Positions 7,972-21,400 of a DNA stretch of 64,000 nucleotides are shown here, piece by piece. Source of the DNA: Bifidobacterium sp. ESL0769 (lineage in GTDB: Bacteria > Actinomycetota > Actinomycetes > Actinomycetales > Bifidobacteriaceae); NCBI RefSeq assembly GCF_029395495.1, contig NZ_CP113918.1, positions 1,302,001 through 1,366,000 on the forward strand. The letters are read 5' to 3'. Position 1 is the stretch's first letter; each line of letters begins with the position of its first letter. The notes beneath the pieces are model-generated. The model saw only the letters and a program-made list of their open reading frames with translations. It ran no database searches and was not told where the DNA came from. A program made the translations under genes and the position numbers.

Positions 7972-9423
7972 ATGACCACACATGTTGATATCGCCATTAT
8001 CGGCGGCGGACCCGGCGGATATGCCACCGCGTTGCGTGCCAGCGAACTCGGGCTTTCGGTCGTCCTGATCAATCGCGAAGAGAAACTCGGCGGCACCTGT
8101 CTCAACCGCGGATGTATCCCGTCCAAAGCCCTCATTACCGTGACACGTGCGATTCATAACGTCAGCGACACAAAACGCATGGGGGTCAATGCAAGTATCG
8201 AGAGCATCGACTTCAACAAACTGACGGAGTTCAAAAGCAATGCTGTCAACGCCATGACCGACGGCTTGGCTTCACTGCTAGCAGCGAGAAAAGTGACGGT
8301 AATCAAGGGCGAGGCTTCGATTATTGCGGACCATCGCGTAAAAGTAGTGGTTGACGAAACAAACGGAGACGATGCTCCCTCCGAAATCACAGCCGACAAC
8401 ATCGTGATAGCTACAGGTTCACGTCCTCGTCCCCTGCCGGGTCATCCTTTCGAAGGCGTCGTAATCGATTCGACGCAAGCGCTCAGCCTGCCACGATTCC
8501 CCAAAACCGCGGTCATCATCGGGGCCGGAGCCGTTGCTGTGGAATTCGCCTCGATGTGGAACGCGGCAGGCGTCGACGTGACCATGTTGATTCGTCGCGA
8601 ACGCGTGCTTTCACACGCGCATCGTCGCACTTCGATGGCACTGACCCGGGCGCTGGCCAAAGACGGAGTACATGTCGTCGCTCACAGTCATGTCACCGAT
8701 ATCGAAAACGAAGTAAACTCAACGGACGCAAATGGGGCAACCGTCAGCTACACCACCGACAAGAATGAGACCATACGTGAAGTCCAAGCTGACGTCGTAT
8801 TGGCGGCTATCGGGCGCGACCCCAATACCGATGCCGATTGGTTGCGCAGCGCCGGCATCGAACTCGATGAACACAATATGGTGAAAACCGATGCTTTTGG
8901 ACGAACCAGCCAACCGGGAATCTGGGCGTTAGGCGACATCACACCAGGCCCGGCACTGGCCTATCGCGCCTTCGAACAGGGCATCGTCATCGCCGAAACC
9001 ATCGCCGGGCGCAATCCCGAACCGGTCGACAACGACACGGTTCCCGAAGTCGTCTTCTCCACTCCGGAATTCGCCAGCGTGGGATTGACGATGGAACAAG
9101 CCAAAGCGGACCCCGACATCAGCGAACCCAAAGAGACTGCTTATCCGATGATGGGCAACGCGCGAATCCTCATGAGCGGCGAAGCCGGGTCCATGTCGGT
9201 GGTCACCGGAAGCTATACGGACAAACCTGATACGCCGGTAATCTTGGGCGTCCATATGCTCGCCCCCGACGCAGGTGACCTGATTGCCGAAGCTGAAGAG
9301 CTCGTCGGCAACCGCGTCCCGCTCTCGGATGCCGCACGTCTCATCCATCCGCACCCCACCTTCAGCGAGGCGTTCGGCGAGACACTGCTCAAGGCCGACG
9401 GTCGGCCGTTGCACACAAGATAA
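7972..9423 (+). CDS. lpdA: Dihydrolipoyl dehydrogenase
   Basis: 483 residues, a class I flavoprotein disulfide reductase. The N-terminal FAD-binding motif is IAIIGGGPGGYATAL. The redox-active pair is GGTCLNRGCIPSK (Cys 43 and Cys 48). An NAD-binding GAGAVAVEFASMW follows at about 183-196, and the second FAD motif is GIWALGDITPGPALAYRA. The C-terminal catalytic base motif is HPHPTFSEAFGE. It oxidises protein-bound dihydrolipoamide with NAD. GGAG lies five bases before ATG. Bifidobacteria use the phosphoketolase shunt and usually lack a pyruvate dehydrogenase complex, and no E1/E2 or lipoate genes are seen nearby, so the physiological partner is unclear. Confidence 0.92.
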   Translation: MTTHVDIAIIGGGPGGYATALRASELGLSVVLINREEKLGGTCLNRGCIPSKALITVTRAIHNVSDTKRMGVNASIESIDFNKLTEFKSNAVNAMTDGLASLLAARKVTVIKGEASIIADHRVKVVVDETNGDDAPSEITADNIVIATGSRPRPLPGHPFEGVVIDSTQALSLPRFPKTAVIIGAGAVAVEFASMWNAAGVDVTMLIRRERVLSHAHRRTSMALTRALAKDGVHVVAHSHVTDIENEVNSTDANGATVSYTTDKNETIREVQADVVLAAIGRDPNTDADWLRSAGIELDEHNMVKTDAFGRTSQPGIWALGDITPGPALAYRAFEQGIVIAETIAGRNPEPVDNDTVPEVVFSTPEFASVGLTMEQAKADPDISEPKETAYPMMGNARILMSGEAGSMSVVTGSYTDKPDTPVILGVHMLAPDAGDLIAEAEELVGNRVPLSDAARLIHPHPTFSEAFGETLLKADGRPLHTR

Positions 9424-9544
9424 ACACGACAAATTGACTGCAAATTGACGGTACTGCCGGCGCAACCGCATGTTTTGCGTCGCAACCACTCCCTAAAATC
9501 GTGATTTAGTTTGTTCGTGCCAGAAAATACAAGTGAGGAAGTCG

Positions 9545-10339
9545 ATGGCCAAAGAGAAAAAGGCGAAGAAAGACAAGAAAAAAGGCCCGAAAGTCATCAA
9601 TCAGATTCGCCAGATCTATAAGTACACCTATGCGGAAGACAAGTCACTGCCATGGCTTTTGGCAGGTGCCTTCCTGCTACCGGTCGTGGTCGGCGTCGTC
9701 GCCGGCCTGCTGCTGCACTGGGGCTGGCTGACCTGGATTTTCATGATCATCCTCTTGGTGATGCTTGGCGTGCTGCTCTTTACGATGACTTTGACCAATC
9801 GCGCAGACAAGGTAGGCTACGAGAAGCTGGAAGGCCAGCCGGGTGCCGCCATCAGCGTGCTCGGCAATATCAACAAGGCCGGATATTCCTTCCCCCAGAC
9901 CCCGGTCTGGATCGATCCGAAGACCAAAGAGGCGATTTGGCGCGGAACCGGATACAACGGCATCTATCTGTTGGCCGAAGGTAGCGCAAGCCGCACCAAG
10001 CGGCCGCTGGAGCGTCAAAAGCAGGCCATCAAAGGCGTGACCGCCGGAAGCGACATCCCTGTCTTCTGCATTTCCGTGGGCACCGATGAAGGACAGACCA
10101 GACTCAAGGATTTGCGTAAGACCGTGCTCAAATGCAAGAGCTATGAGCCGATCGAACACAAGTTCGCGTTCATGAACAAGATTCATCCGCATCGCCGCTT
10201 CGTGCTCACCAAGGAAGAGCTCGATACGTTGAATGGCCGCCTGCGCACGCTGCAAGAGAAGCGCGGTCTCGGTATTCCCAAAGGTATGGACCCCACGCGC
10301 CCGCAGCATATCAGCCGCCGAGCCATGCGCGGTCGGTGA
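9545..10339 (+). CDS. DUF4191 domain membrane protein
   Basis: 264 residues from MAKEKKAKKDKKKGPKVI. A strongly basic N-terminus (10 Lys in the first 16) is followed by two hydrophobic helices (LLAGAFLLPVVVGVVAGLLL and WIFMIILLVMLGVLLFTM), then a soluble domain with PQTPVWIDPKTKEAIWRGTG. This is the conserved actinobacterial DUF4191 family, commonly next to glnA; its function is not established. ATG at 9545 has GAGGA five bases upstream; an in-frame ATG four codons earlier lacks one. A strong terminator follows at 10346. Confidence 0.88.
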   Translation: MAKEKKAKKDKKKGPKVINQIRQIYKYTYAEDKSLPWLLAGAFLLPVVVGVVAGLLLHWGWLTWIFMIILLVMLGVLLFTMTLTNRADKVGYEKLEGQPGAAISVLGNINKAGYSFPQTPVWIDPKTKEAIWRGTGYNGIYLLAEGSASRTKRPLERQKQAIKGVTAGSDIPVFCISVGTDEGQTRLKDLRKTVLKCKSYEPIEHKFAFMNKIHPHRRFVLTKEELDTLNGRLRTLQEKRGLGIPKGMDPTRPQHISRRAMRGR

Positions 10340-10345
10340 TCTCAT

Positions 10346-10379
10346 CCTCTCGTGACCAAATCGCGAGAGGATTTTTTAT
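10346..10379 (+). terminator. Rho-independent terminator after DUF4191 gene
   Basis: CCTCTCG (10346-10352) pairs with CGAGAGG (10364-10370), followed directly by ATTTTTTATT. This is a compact GC stem with a clean U-tract, just after the stop at 10339. Confidence 0.85.
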
Positions 10380-10514
10380 TTCCTTTTCCCTTATAATTCA
10401 ACAAATTCCAATGAAAAATCGCCGTCCGAAACATATTCGTAACCCAAGACGCGACCTATGGAAACCCGGTACCTTACACTTGAACATTGTTAGCACAACG
10501 AAAGGAGCGGTCCA

Positions 10515-11951
10515 TTGACTGCACTCGAAACCAAGGAAGACCTCGAAGCCCTCATCAACACGGAAGGTGTGGAATATATCTCCGTACGCTTCACCGACCT
10601 GCTGGGCGGCCAGCAGCACTTCACGGTGCCTGCCAGTGAATTCCTCAAAGACGCATTCACTGACGGCGAGCCATTCGATGGATCCTCGATTCGCGGCTTC
10701 CAGGCCATCGAGAATTCCGATATGAAGCTCGTTCCGGATGTCTCCACCGCTTTCGTGGACCCGTTCCGCAAGCACAAAACGCTCGTCGTCTCGCACTCCG
10801 TGGTCGATCCGATCACCATGGAGCCTTATTCGCGCGATCCGCGTCAGGTCGCTGCCAAGGCCGAAGCCTACATCAAGTCGACCGGCGTGGCCGACACCGC
10901 CTGTTTCGCCCCCGAGGCCGAATTCTTCCTCTTCGACAGCGTACGCTATGAGAACACGATGCAGCGTTCCTTCTACGAAGTCGATTCCATCGAAGCTCCA
11001 TGGAACACCGGTGCCGAAGTCGAGGCCGATGGTTCGGCCAACGTCGGCTTCAAGAACCGTGTCAAGGGCGGCTACTTCCCGCCGGCTCCGCAGGACCACA
11101 ACCAGGATCTGCGTGACGACATGGTCGCCAACCTGCAAAAGGTCGGCCTGATTCTTGAGCGCAGCCACCACGAAGTCGGCGGCGCTGGTCAGCAGGAAAT
11201 TAACTACCGATTCAACACCCTGCAGCACGCCGGCGACGACCTGCAGAAGTACAAGTACGTCGTGCATGAGACCGCGTTCGAGGCGGGCAAGGCCGTGACC
11301 TTCATGCCCAAGCCGATCGCCGGCGACAACGGCACTGGCATGCACTGCCATCAGTCACTCTGGAAGGACGGCAAGCCGCTCTTCTACGACGAGAACGGCT
11401 ACGGCGGCCTTTCCGACATTGCGCGTTGGTACATCGGCGGCCTCATCAAGCACGCTTCCTCCGTGCTTGCCTTTACCAACCCGTCGCTCAACTCCTACAA
11501 GCGCCTGGTGCCCGGCTACGAAGCCCCGACGAACCTCGTCTACTCGGCCCGCAACCGTTCGGCCGCAATCCGCATCCCGTTCGCCGGCACTGCTCCTGCG
11601 GCCAAGCGCATCGAGTTCCGCGTCCCTGATCCTTCCTGCAACCCGTTCCTTGCCTTCTCGGCCCAGCTGATGGCCGGCATGGACGGCGTTCTGAACCACA
11701 TCGAGCCCCCGGCTCCTGTCGACAAGGACGTCTACGAGCTGCCGCCGGAAGAGCTGGACAACATGAAGCACGTTCCCGCCTCCCTTGGCGAGGCGATGGA
11801 TGCCCTCGAAGAAGACAACGACTTCCTGACCGCCGGCGACGTCTTCACCACCGACCTCATCGATACCTGGGTTTCGCTCAAGCGCGACGAGATCGACCAG
11901 CAGCGTCTGGCTCCGACCCCGCTCGAGTACGAGCTCTACTTCAACTGCTGA
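10515..11951 (+). CDS. glnA: Glutamine synthetase type I
   Basis: 478 residues. It catalyses ATP-dependent formation of glutamine from glutamate and ammonia and is the central nitrogen assimilation enzyme (dodecameric GSI). Visible landmarks are [10 protein letters not shown] near the N-terminus, the metal and substrate region [11 protein letters not shown], the ATP/glutamate segment [27 protein letters not shown] and NRSAAIRIP. Near the end, VYELPPEE is the usual adenylylation loop, so this is the GSI-beta type likely controlled by GlnE. The start is TTG at 10515, set by AAAGGAG seven bases upstream. It is monocistronic, bracketed by terminators at 10346 and 11999. Confidence 0.97.
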   Translation: MTALETKEDLEALINTEGVEYISVRFTDLLGGQQHFTVPASEFLKDAFTDGEPFDGSSIRGFQAIENSDMKLVPDVSTAFVDPFRKHKTLVVSHSVVDPITMEPYSRDPRQVAAKAEAYIKSTGVADTACFAPEAEFFLFDSVRYENTMQRSFYEVDSIEAPWNTGAEVEADGSANVGFKNRVKGGYFPPAPQDHNQDLRDDMVANLQKVGLILERSHHEVGGAGQQEINYRFNTLQHAGDDLQKYKYVVHETAFEAGKAVTFMPKPIAGDNGTGMHCHQSLWKDGKPLFYDENGYGGLSDIARWYIGGLIKHASSVLAFTNPSLNSYKRLVPGYEAPTNLVYSARNRSAAIRIPFAGTAPAAKRIEFRVPDPSCNPFLAFSAQLMAGMDGVLNHIEPPAPVDKDVYELPPEELDNMKHVPASLGEAMDALEEDNDFLTAGDVFTTDLIDTWVSLKRDEIDQQRLAPTPLEYELYFNC

Positions 11952-11998
11952 GCTTGAGACCTGACAAACCTACTGTCAATCTGCATTGATTGGCTGAT

Positions 11999-12038
11999 TA
12001 ATTGCCACACTGACTGATGTTGGTGTGGCAATTTTTTA
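11999..12038 (+). terminator. Terminator of glnA
   Basis: AATTGCCACAC pairs with GTGTGGCAATT around a 12-nt loop, followed by TTTTATA. It is a strong Rho-independent signal 47 nt after the glnA stop. From here to 12244 the DNA is AT-rich, with runs such as TTTATAAATTTATG and a partial dyad (TGCGTAAACGTATC with GATACGCA). It probably contains the promoter region of the next gene, but no clear -35/-10 pair could be picked. Confidence 0.85.
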
Positions 12039-12244
12039 TACTATTTTCCTTAACATTTATTTATGTGATACATATCTGCGTAAACGTATCTAGGTAAAAC
12101 AGATACGCAAATTCCCCGATGCGTAAAATTTATAAATTTATGTGGTCAATATAGTCGTCATAAACCTATCACAATTTTATTGAATTCCACACGTACCGAT
12201 AGTCTTAAATCATCCAGTGCATTGGCGCAAAGAAGAAGGAAACA

Positions 12245-13270
12245 TTGAGATTCTGTAATCACTGCGGAGCAGCATTACCCGACGGCGTTCAGTTCTGTCC
12301 TAATTGTGGGACCCCGATTGTTCCGTCCCAGCAACCCCATGGCCAACCGCAAGCGCTATTCCAACAGCAGCCTCAGCCGCAACAATTCCAGACGCAACCA
12401 GGGCAATTCCAGCCGCAAGTACAACCTCAACCGCAGGTGCAGCCGCAGCAATTCCGAGCGCAGAGTCAACCTACACTCCAACCGCAACAATTCTCAAATC
12501 CCGGCGTTCTACACGCCGCGGGCGCGCCGCAATTCAGCCAAGCTCCCGGCCTGCCTCCCATGCCTGCCGTTCAATACGGCAACCCGATGCCCCAACAGGT
12601 TGCCGCGCAATCCACCAAAAACCGCAACATCATTATCGCCGTTCTCGCATCCGTGTTGGCCGTCCTCCTGGTGATAGGCGCGGTGATACTTACCCGGCCC
12701 GGATCATCCTCCGGCCATTCCGGCATCATCAAACCCGGAGTTCCTGAAGGAACGTGGTCGTTCAGCATCAGTTCGTCAGGATTAAAAATCAAACTCATCA
12801 GCATCGATGTGGACAAAGATGGTGTGGCAACGCTCTCTTCTCTAGACAAGAAGTACTTACGAGGAGATCTCACTCTCGCCGATTACGACAAGGAAAGCGT
12901 CACTTACGACGTGAAGAACATGAAAGTTCTGGTCAATGACGACGACTATAAAGATTTCGACTTCAAGCGTATTACTATGCCGCGCACAGGGGTAGTGGGC
13001 AAGTGGATTGTGGATATGAATGATAAGGATGAGAGCGGGAAATTCGGTATAAATGTGAGCAGCAACCACGACATCACATTCAATTGGGATACCCCGGAAG
13101 ACCGTAATTATATCGATGCCACTTGGAAAAAGACAGATTCCGGCGGCGCCACCGATACCTATGTGGTCGAGGATGGGTCGAAACTGATGGGAGGCCTTCT
13201 TGGCAGTGAAGACAATGCCAACGACTCAGACAAAATCCAATTGGAGTTCACAATCCCGTCCGACCGATGA
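12245..13270 (+). CDS. Zinc-ribbon membrane protein with Gln/Pro-rich linker
   Basis: 341 residues. The start is TTG at 12245, with AAGGA four bases upstream. The N-terminal zinc ribbon has two CxxC pairs (FCNHCGAALPDGVQFCPNCG, residues 3-22). A Gln/Pro-rich low-complexity linker follows (about 28-110, repeated PQPQVQPQQF-like units), then one membrane helix (IIIAVLASVLAVLLVIGAVIL, about 129-150). The outside domain of about 190 residues has beta-rich character. This layout matches the common actinobacterial 'zinc-ribbon domain-containing' membrane proteins of unknown role. The extracytoplasmic part resembles lipocalin-like DUF folds only loosely. It is monocistronic, ending at the hairpin 13281-13332. 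Confidence 0.82.
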   Translation: MRFCNHCGAALPDGVQFCPNCGTPIVPSQQPHGQPQALFQQQPQPQQFQTQPGQFQPQVQPQPQVQPQQFRAQSQPTLQPQQFSNPGVLHAAGAPQFSQAPGLPPMPAVQYGNPMPQQVAAQSTKNRNIIIAVLASVLAVLLVIGAVILTRPGSSSGHSGIIKPGVPEGTWSFSISSSGLKIKLISIDVDKDGVATLSSLDKKYLRGDLTLADYDKESVTYDVKNMKVLVNDDDYKDFDFKRITMPRTGVVGKWIVDMNDKDESGKFGINVSSNHDITFNWDTPEDRNYIDATWKKTDSGGATDTYVVEDGSKLMGGLLGSEDNANDSDKIQLEFTIPSDR

Positions 13271-13280
13271 AAACCCGACT

Positions 13281-13332
13281 GATAGACAAGCGTGTTCTGA
13301 CAACTTGCGAGGTCAGAACACGCTTGTCTATC
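13281..13332. terminator. Long perfect hairpin between convergent genes
   Basis: A 21-bp perfect inverted repeat (13281-13301 with 13312-13332, GATAGACAAGCGTGTTCTGAC) around a 10-nt loop. It sits between the convergent stops at 13270 and 13342, so a bidirectional terminator is the simplest reading. No U-tract follows on either strand, which is unusual for an intrinsic terminator. Confidence 0.65.
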
Positions 13333-13341
13333 ACGAAACCA

Positions 13342-14013
13342 CTATGATTCAGAGCTGATAAGCCCTGCTTCGATGAAAGCCCGATGGTAAATCGAACGAA
13401 TGGTATCTTGCTTGCGCTGGTTATATTCTGACACCGTGCTGGTATGAGTATGATTTGCAGCTTCACGTTTTACCGAAATATAAAGGTGCCGGTCCTCAGC
13501 ATTCTGCCGCAGCCAATTACGAAATATGAGATGGCGCACAGCTTCGGGGGAACCGACCGACCAGACATGCAGATTGCAGGCCGGATCGTCACCGCGGAAC
13601 ATGCGATGCTCGTACCACCACGGCTCCCGGATAACCAACCGGAATCCGGCTTTCTCAAGTGCAGGTGTATACAAACGTTCCTCAGCCGAATTGGCAACGG
13701 TAAGATCGATGTCAATCACCGGCTTCGCGGCAAGTCCCGGCACCGAAGTGGAACCGATATGCTCAATACCCAATGCACGAAAACCGAGTGCGTTGACGAT
13801 AGCCATACGTAACTTTTCGAAAAGCGTCGGCCATGACGAATCATAAGGAACGACGGCGATATCTCGTCGTGGCTCTCCACTTACAAACGGCGATTCTCCC
13901 CGCGGTGCAGGAGTATCGTCAAAAGTCACAATGGCCTTGCGAAACGCCGCCGATTCCGAATATTCACCTCGGTCCGCAACCACATCGCCGCCCAGATTAT
14001 TATTCATGAACAA
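13342..14013 (-). CDS. GrpB family protein (UPF0157)
   Basis: About 223 residues. The core from residue 50 onward carries the GrpB signature: VVPYDSSWPTLFEKLR, GIEHIGSTSVPGLAAKPVIDIDL and the C-terminal HLIFRNWLRQNAEDR. The family has a nucleotidyltransferase-like fold; a specific reaction is not firmly established. An extra N-terminal stretch of about 45 residues precedes the domain. The start is ambiguous: TTG at 14013 has AAGGGA at good spacing, while ATG at 14007 is farther from it. It is convergent with the zinc-ribbon gene. Confidence 0.85.
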   Translation of the reverse strand: MFMNNNLGGDVVADRGEYSESAAFRKAIVTFDDTPAPRGESPFVSGEPRRDIAVVPYDSSWPTLFEKLRMAIVNALGFRALGIEHIGSTSVPGLAAKPVIDIDLTVANSAEERLYTPALEKAGFRLVIREPWWYEHRMFRGDDPACNLHVWSVGSPEAVRHLIFRNWLRQNAEDRHLYISVKREAANHTHTSTVSEYNQRKQDTIRSIYHRAFIEAGLISSES

Positions 14014-14135
14014 GTCTTTTCCCTTGTGTTCGGTTTAATTCACAGACCCCATAATATATTAGGCATAATCAGGAAGCATGTTCCACAATGTTTATTTGAC
14101 TCTCATTTTTGAACAAACGAAAGAGCGTGAGCTTT

Positions 14136-15260
14136 TCATCGCATCAGCTTGTTTGCGAGGTCGGTAAACGCATCGGCAACCGGGGTTGAGGCAAGGGAAC
14201 CATCGGGATTGAGGACCGCTGGGCGGCCGGAATCATCGATTTCACGGATTTCTGGCTGAAGGGGAAGCTTGGTCAGAAGCGGGACATCATAGCCCAGGGC
14301 CTCGGTGAGTTGATCGGAAACACGCTGGCCACCGCCTTCGCCGAAGATGCGCAGCCGTTCGCCCTTATGGTCAAAATAGCTCATGTTCTCAACTACGCCA
14401 CGCACCTTCATTGGCACCTGCAAGGCGACCAGCCCCGAACGCACAGCAACATCGGAGGCGCTGGGTTGCGGAGTGGTGACCACCACCAGCTCGGCGTTGG
14501 GCAACGCCTGGGCCACTGAAATCGCCATGTCGCCAGTTCCCGGCGCCAAATCGAGTAACAGCACGTCAGGACTGCCCCACCATACGTCAGCGAGAAATTG
14601 TTCAAGGGAACGTTGCAGGCGCGGCCCACGCCAGAGAATCGCGCGGTCGGCTCCGGCGAACATACCGATGGAAATCATCTTGACGCCCCAGGCGACCACG
14701 GGCATCAGCATGCCGTTCAAATCAGTCGGTCGGGAATGAACACCGAATAACGACGGCAGGGAAAAACCGTAGATATCGGCATCGATGGCGGCCGTATCAT
14801 AACCAAGCGCCGCGAATGTGGCCGCAAGATTGGCGGTGACCGATGACTTGCCCACGCCGCCTTTGCCTGAGGCAATGGCGAAGATGCGGGTTTTCGTGCC
14901 GGGCTTGTTGAAGAGGTTCTGGCGACGTTCCGCCTTGAGCTCGCCCACGAGTTTCTCGAGCTTTTCGCGGCTCATCGCCCCGATTTCGATTTTCGGTGTC
15001 AGCTTGGCGTCAGGGTAGGTGAGCACGGACTGCGTGATACGTTTGCTGATGATCTTGGAAAGCGGGCAGCCTGGTACAGTGAGCTCGACGTGGACAGTGA
15101 CGTCATAAGTATTATCGCCCGTATTAGATTTGACGGCCTTAACGTCGGGAATCATGCCCAAATCGGTGACGGAACGACCTAATTCGGGATCGATGACATG
15201 GCTCAAACGCTCGTAGATCTGCTGTTCGATCTGCCGTTCCATCGTGTCGTTCTGCGTCAT
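14136..15260 (-). CDS. mrp: Mrp/NBP35-family Fe-S cluster carrier ATPase
   Basis: 374 residues. The N-terminal MIP18/DUF59 domain (about 1-95) includes HVIDPELGRSVTDLGMI and TVPGCPLSK. The C-terminal P-loop ATPase has deviant Walker A SGKGGVGKSSVTANLA, IDADIYGFSLPSLFG and LLLDLAPGTGDMAIS. The family binds and transfers Fe-S clusters. The CxxC seen in many homologues near the C-terminus is not evident; the region reads VVENMSYFDHKGERLRIFG instead. ATG at 15260 has AAGGAAGG four bases upstream, which decides against a longer frame. LigA ends 111 nt upstream in the same direction. Confidence 0.9.
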   Translation of the reverse strand: MTQNDTMERQIEQQIYERLSHVIDPELGRSVTDLGMIPDVKAVKSNTGDNTYDVTVHVELTVPGCPLSKIISKRITQSVLTYPDAKLTPKIEIGAMSREKLEKLVGELKAERRQNLFNKPGTKTRIFAIASGKGGVGKSSVTANLAATFAALGYDTAAIDADIYGFSLPSLFGVHSRPTDLNGMLMPVVAWGVKMISIGMFAGADRAILWRGPRLQRSLEQFLADVWWGSPDVLLLDLAPGTGDMAISVAQALPNAELVVVTTPQPSASDVAVRSGLVALQVPMKVRGVVENMSYFDHKGERLRIFGEGGGQRVSDQLTEALGYDVPLLTKLPLQPEIREIDDSGRPAVLNPDGSLASTPVADAFTDLANKLMR

Positions 15261-15371
15261 CGTACCTTCCTTTTCACTCGCCTTCCACTGTATCGTTTCC
15301 ACCGACGGCTCGCCAGTACTTTTATGCATTACGTCATTCAGCGTTTCGCACCGCTCAGCATTTCGAGACGT

Positions 15372-18293
<2,922 letters not shown>

Positions 18294-18409
18294 TCATGTC
18301 AAGAAAGCGGACAGAGCGGGAATCGCTCACACCCCACTAACGAATGACCGCACTTGATGATGGCATACAGCACCCAGAAGTCAGTAGACAACCAAGCTCA
18401 AGGCATAAT

Positions 18410-21400
18410 TCAAGCGTTCAGGGAACGCAGGAACTGCGCCTGGGCCATGTCCATCCCGTCATCGGCACTGTCATCCATCCTTGCGGCCGCCACCGAAAGG
18501 GTTCGGGCCGGTACAAAAAGCGCTTTGTCAACGCACACACGAGCCGCGTCGCGAACGATGTCGCCGACTTCAGTATGCGGCCACACCGGAAGATCATGGG
18601 AAGCCAGCACCTGCTGAGCGGACTCGAAGGAAACCGGGACAAGAATGCACTGGGATTGGGCCCGGGCCAGCAGTTCCTGAAGTTCGCCATCAAGCGAGGC
18701 GATCTTGCCCGGGGAAATGTGCTCGCTCATGATATAGCTTGCGGCCGCTACGTCGAAATCACCGAGCATCCATTCGGCATAGGCCAAGCGGTAGTAGGCA
18801 TAGGCCGCGTCGTCCCGGTCCAGAGAGACACGCAAAGCATTGAGGCAGGCGGCACGGGCAGAATTCCAATCCTCTTCGCGAGCCAGCTGCACGGCGAGTC
18901 GTATATGCGAAAGCGGGTAGGCCGGAGCGTAGGAGACCATCTGGTTCAGGTGCGGCAGCGCGGCTTTCGCACCCTGCAACTGTGCCAGCACATCGGCCAG
19001 TTCCATGTGGGCGTAAAAGAGGTTGTCGGGAATGAGCACGGTGTTCTCGTCGCTGGTGGCGAAGAGACGGTTGTAGACCACGCGCTCTGCATAAGAGTTG
19101 AAATATCGCGGAGCTCCGGTCGGGGCATAGAGCGCGTCCACTTTCTCGACGGCCTCTTCGAGGCTTGCAATGGCTTGGTCGACCTGCCCGGAAAAGAGCA
19201 GATCCCGCGCCTTCACCCGTTCGGCGTCCAGATCTTTGGCGAGTGTGAAATCGAGATCCGGGGTGTCGACCCCGTCGATCAATGAGCTGCTTACGCTCGG
19301 CGAGAGCTTCTTCAATTCCGGATCGCCGTTGGATTCGACGATGGCGATGGCCTGTTGGGCCTTGGCGACGCTGGGTAGCGTATCGTCTTCGGCAATTCGA
19401 TGGAAATCGCTTACCGCACGCTGAAGCAGGTCGGCCCGTTGAATGGAGAGCCCGGTGATGTTGTCCGTTCCGAGAACACGCCTAGCATCACCGCTGATCG
19501 ACACATCGGCAAGTTCCGGCTCCTCCTGGCTTCCCAGAGGCGAGAAACGCTTGTCGCGCAGAGTGAACTGTGGGTTGGCGTTGCGCGGCATGGCGGCTTC
19601 GATATTGAGCGACGCGCCGAACTCGCGATATGTCTCAATCGGGTGCTTCAGTCCGTCAGAGGCGATGCGGCGCATGAATTCCTCGCGCGTGAAGGTCACG
19701 GTCGCCATATTGTGTGCGGTAGGACCGCTGCGCAGCACCGCAAGCGGATCGTTGCCGTCGCTGTCGTCCTCGCCTTGAGCGTCGTCAGCGATTTCGGTTT
19801 CCTGATCGCCTTGCGGCACCGACATGGCGATGCTGTCGAGGTCGACACCCTTCATCAGATCGGCGAATTGAGCATCGATCTGTGCTTCATCACCATGAAA
19901 ATCGTCGCGGGAATCATCGTTGGTCTCGTTATCGTTCGAATCTTCGGTATTTGCGAAACGCGGGTTTTCAGAAGCGGAACCACCCTGCCGGTTGCCATTG
20001 TTTGCGCTGTTATCGCCTTTACCGTCCGATACGCCGTCTGCCGGACTGCTCTGTGCCTGTGTTGGCGCCGAAGCCTGTGCCGCGCTGGTCGGATTCGTTT
20101 TATCGGCATCGGCATTCGAGCCTGCATGCCCTTGCCCACCGTCATCGTTTTGAGATTCTGCGGAATCGTTGCTCTCGTCGTCTTCGGGAGTTTGCATTGC
20201 AGAAGAGGCAAACGGCATGGAATCGTGGGCGGCTGCCACGGGACCTGCCTGTGAGGGGTCACCATGAATATCGCCGTCCTTGGGATCGGCTTTCGACCCG
20301 CCCCTTCGCATATCACCGCTCGGCATGCGTTCGAACGCGCCCAACGCCTGAGCCATGAGCTTGGAAATGGCGGAATCCTGCTGTTCGACGGCCTCTTCCA
20401 GCCCCATCGAATCGATGCGGATGGAGACGTTTTGGATACTGTCATCGGCACCGAAGCAAAGCGCGGCGATCATCAGGCCGACACGCAGATTGTAGCGTTC
20501 GCTCATCGCGGTACGCTCGTTCTCGCTCAAAGCCACCCACGTGTGACGCTGCGAATCGTATCGGCTGGTCGGCATCATGGTGCGCCCGGCGGTGGTAAAG
20601 GCGACGGCAACATTACCGAGCTCCAGATTGGAACGGAATTCGGTGTCGAAGCGATAAGGCACCCGTATCTGACGCAGCAATGTGGAAAGCGCCTGGCGAT
20701 AGACCCATTCGCCTCGACCGACCGAAGTGGAAGCAGCGGTTTGAACCGAAGAGGCATGATCATTACCGGCTGCATCTGCGGCAATACGATCTGCGGTCTT
20801 CCCGGCTATCCCGATCATCCGAGACAACGACACGGAGCTCGGCTCACGCAAGTCGGCACCCTGCTTCGGCAACGGTTTCAACGCCATCAAGGCCGGATTT
20901 TCCAGCAGCGCATGGTCGATCTGAGCGGCCTGCGCACGCGTGACCGTGTCTTCGATGGGCAGCGCGCCGGTGTGTGCATTGTGTTCAAGCCAGACGCTGA
21001 CAGACGCGAAACGGTTGAGATTGCCTTCAATGTTCAAGGCTTCAAGGGCCGGAGCCAGATTCAGAGAATCATCCCAGGTGAAGAAATACGCTCCGGAATA
21101 GCTCGAGGTATACAGATGCAACGGTTCCGCGCCGTGAACGGCCTCGAGTCCGGCCGACGGCTTCAATGCCCCTGATTCGCGCATCAGATCGGCGAAATAA
21201 TCCTCAAGACCGGAGACGCGCAGTCCGTGCGTCCGCGCCTCCATGCTGTCGCGCACACTGCGACGAATGGCACCAAGCGGCGCCTCCCTGTTAAGCCTGC
21301 GGAAGATGTTGCCGGCACCGAAACCAATAAGCTGCCCGCTCATCTGCGGAAGCATGTAGGTGGCGAAGAAGGCGATGGCCATCGCATCCCGGTATTCGAG

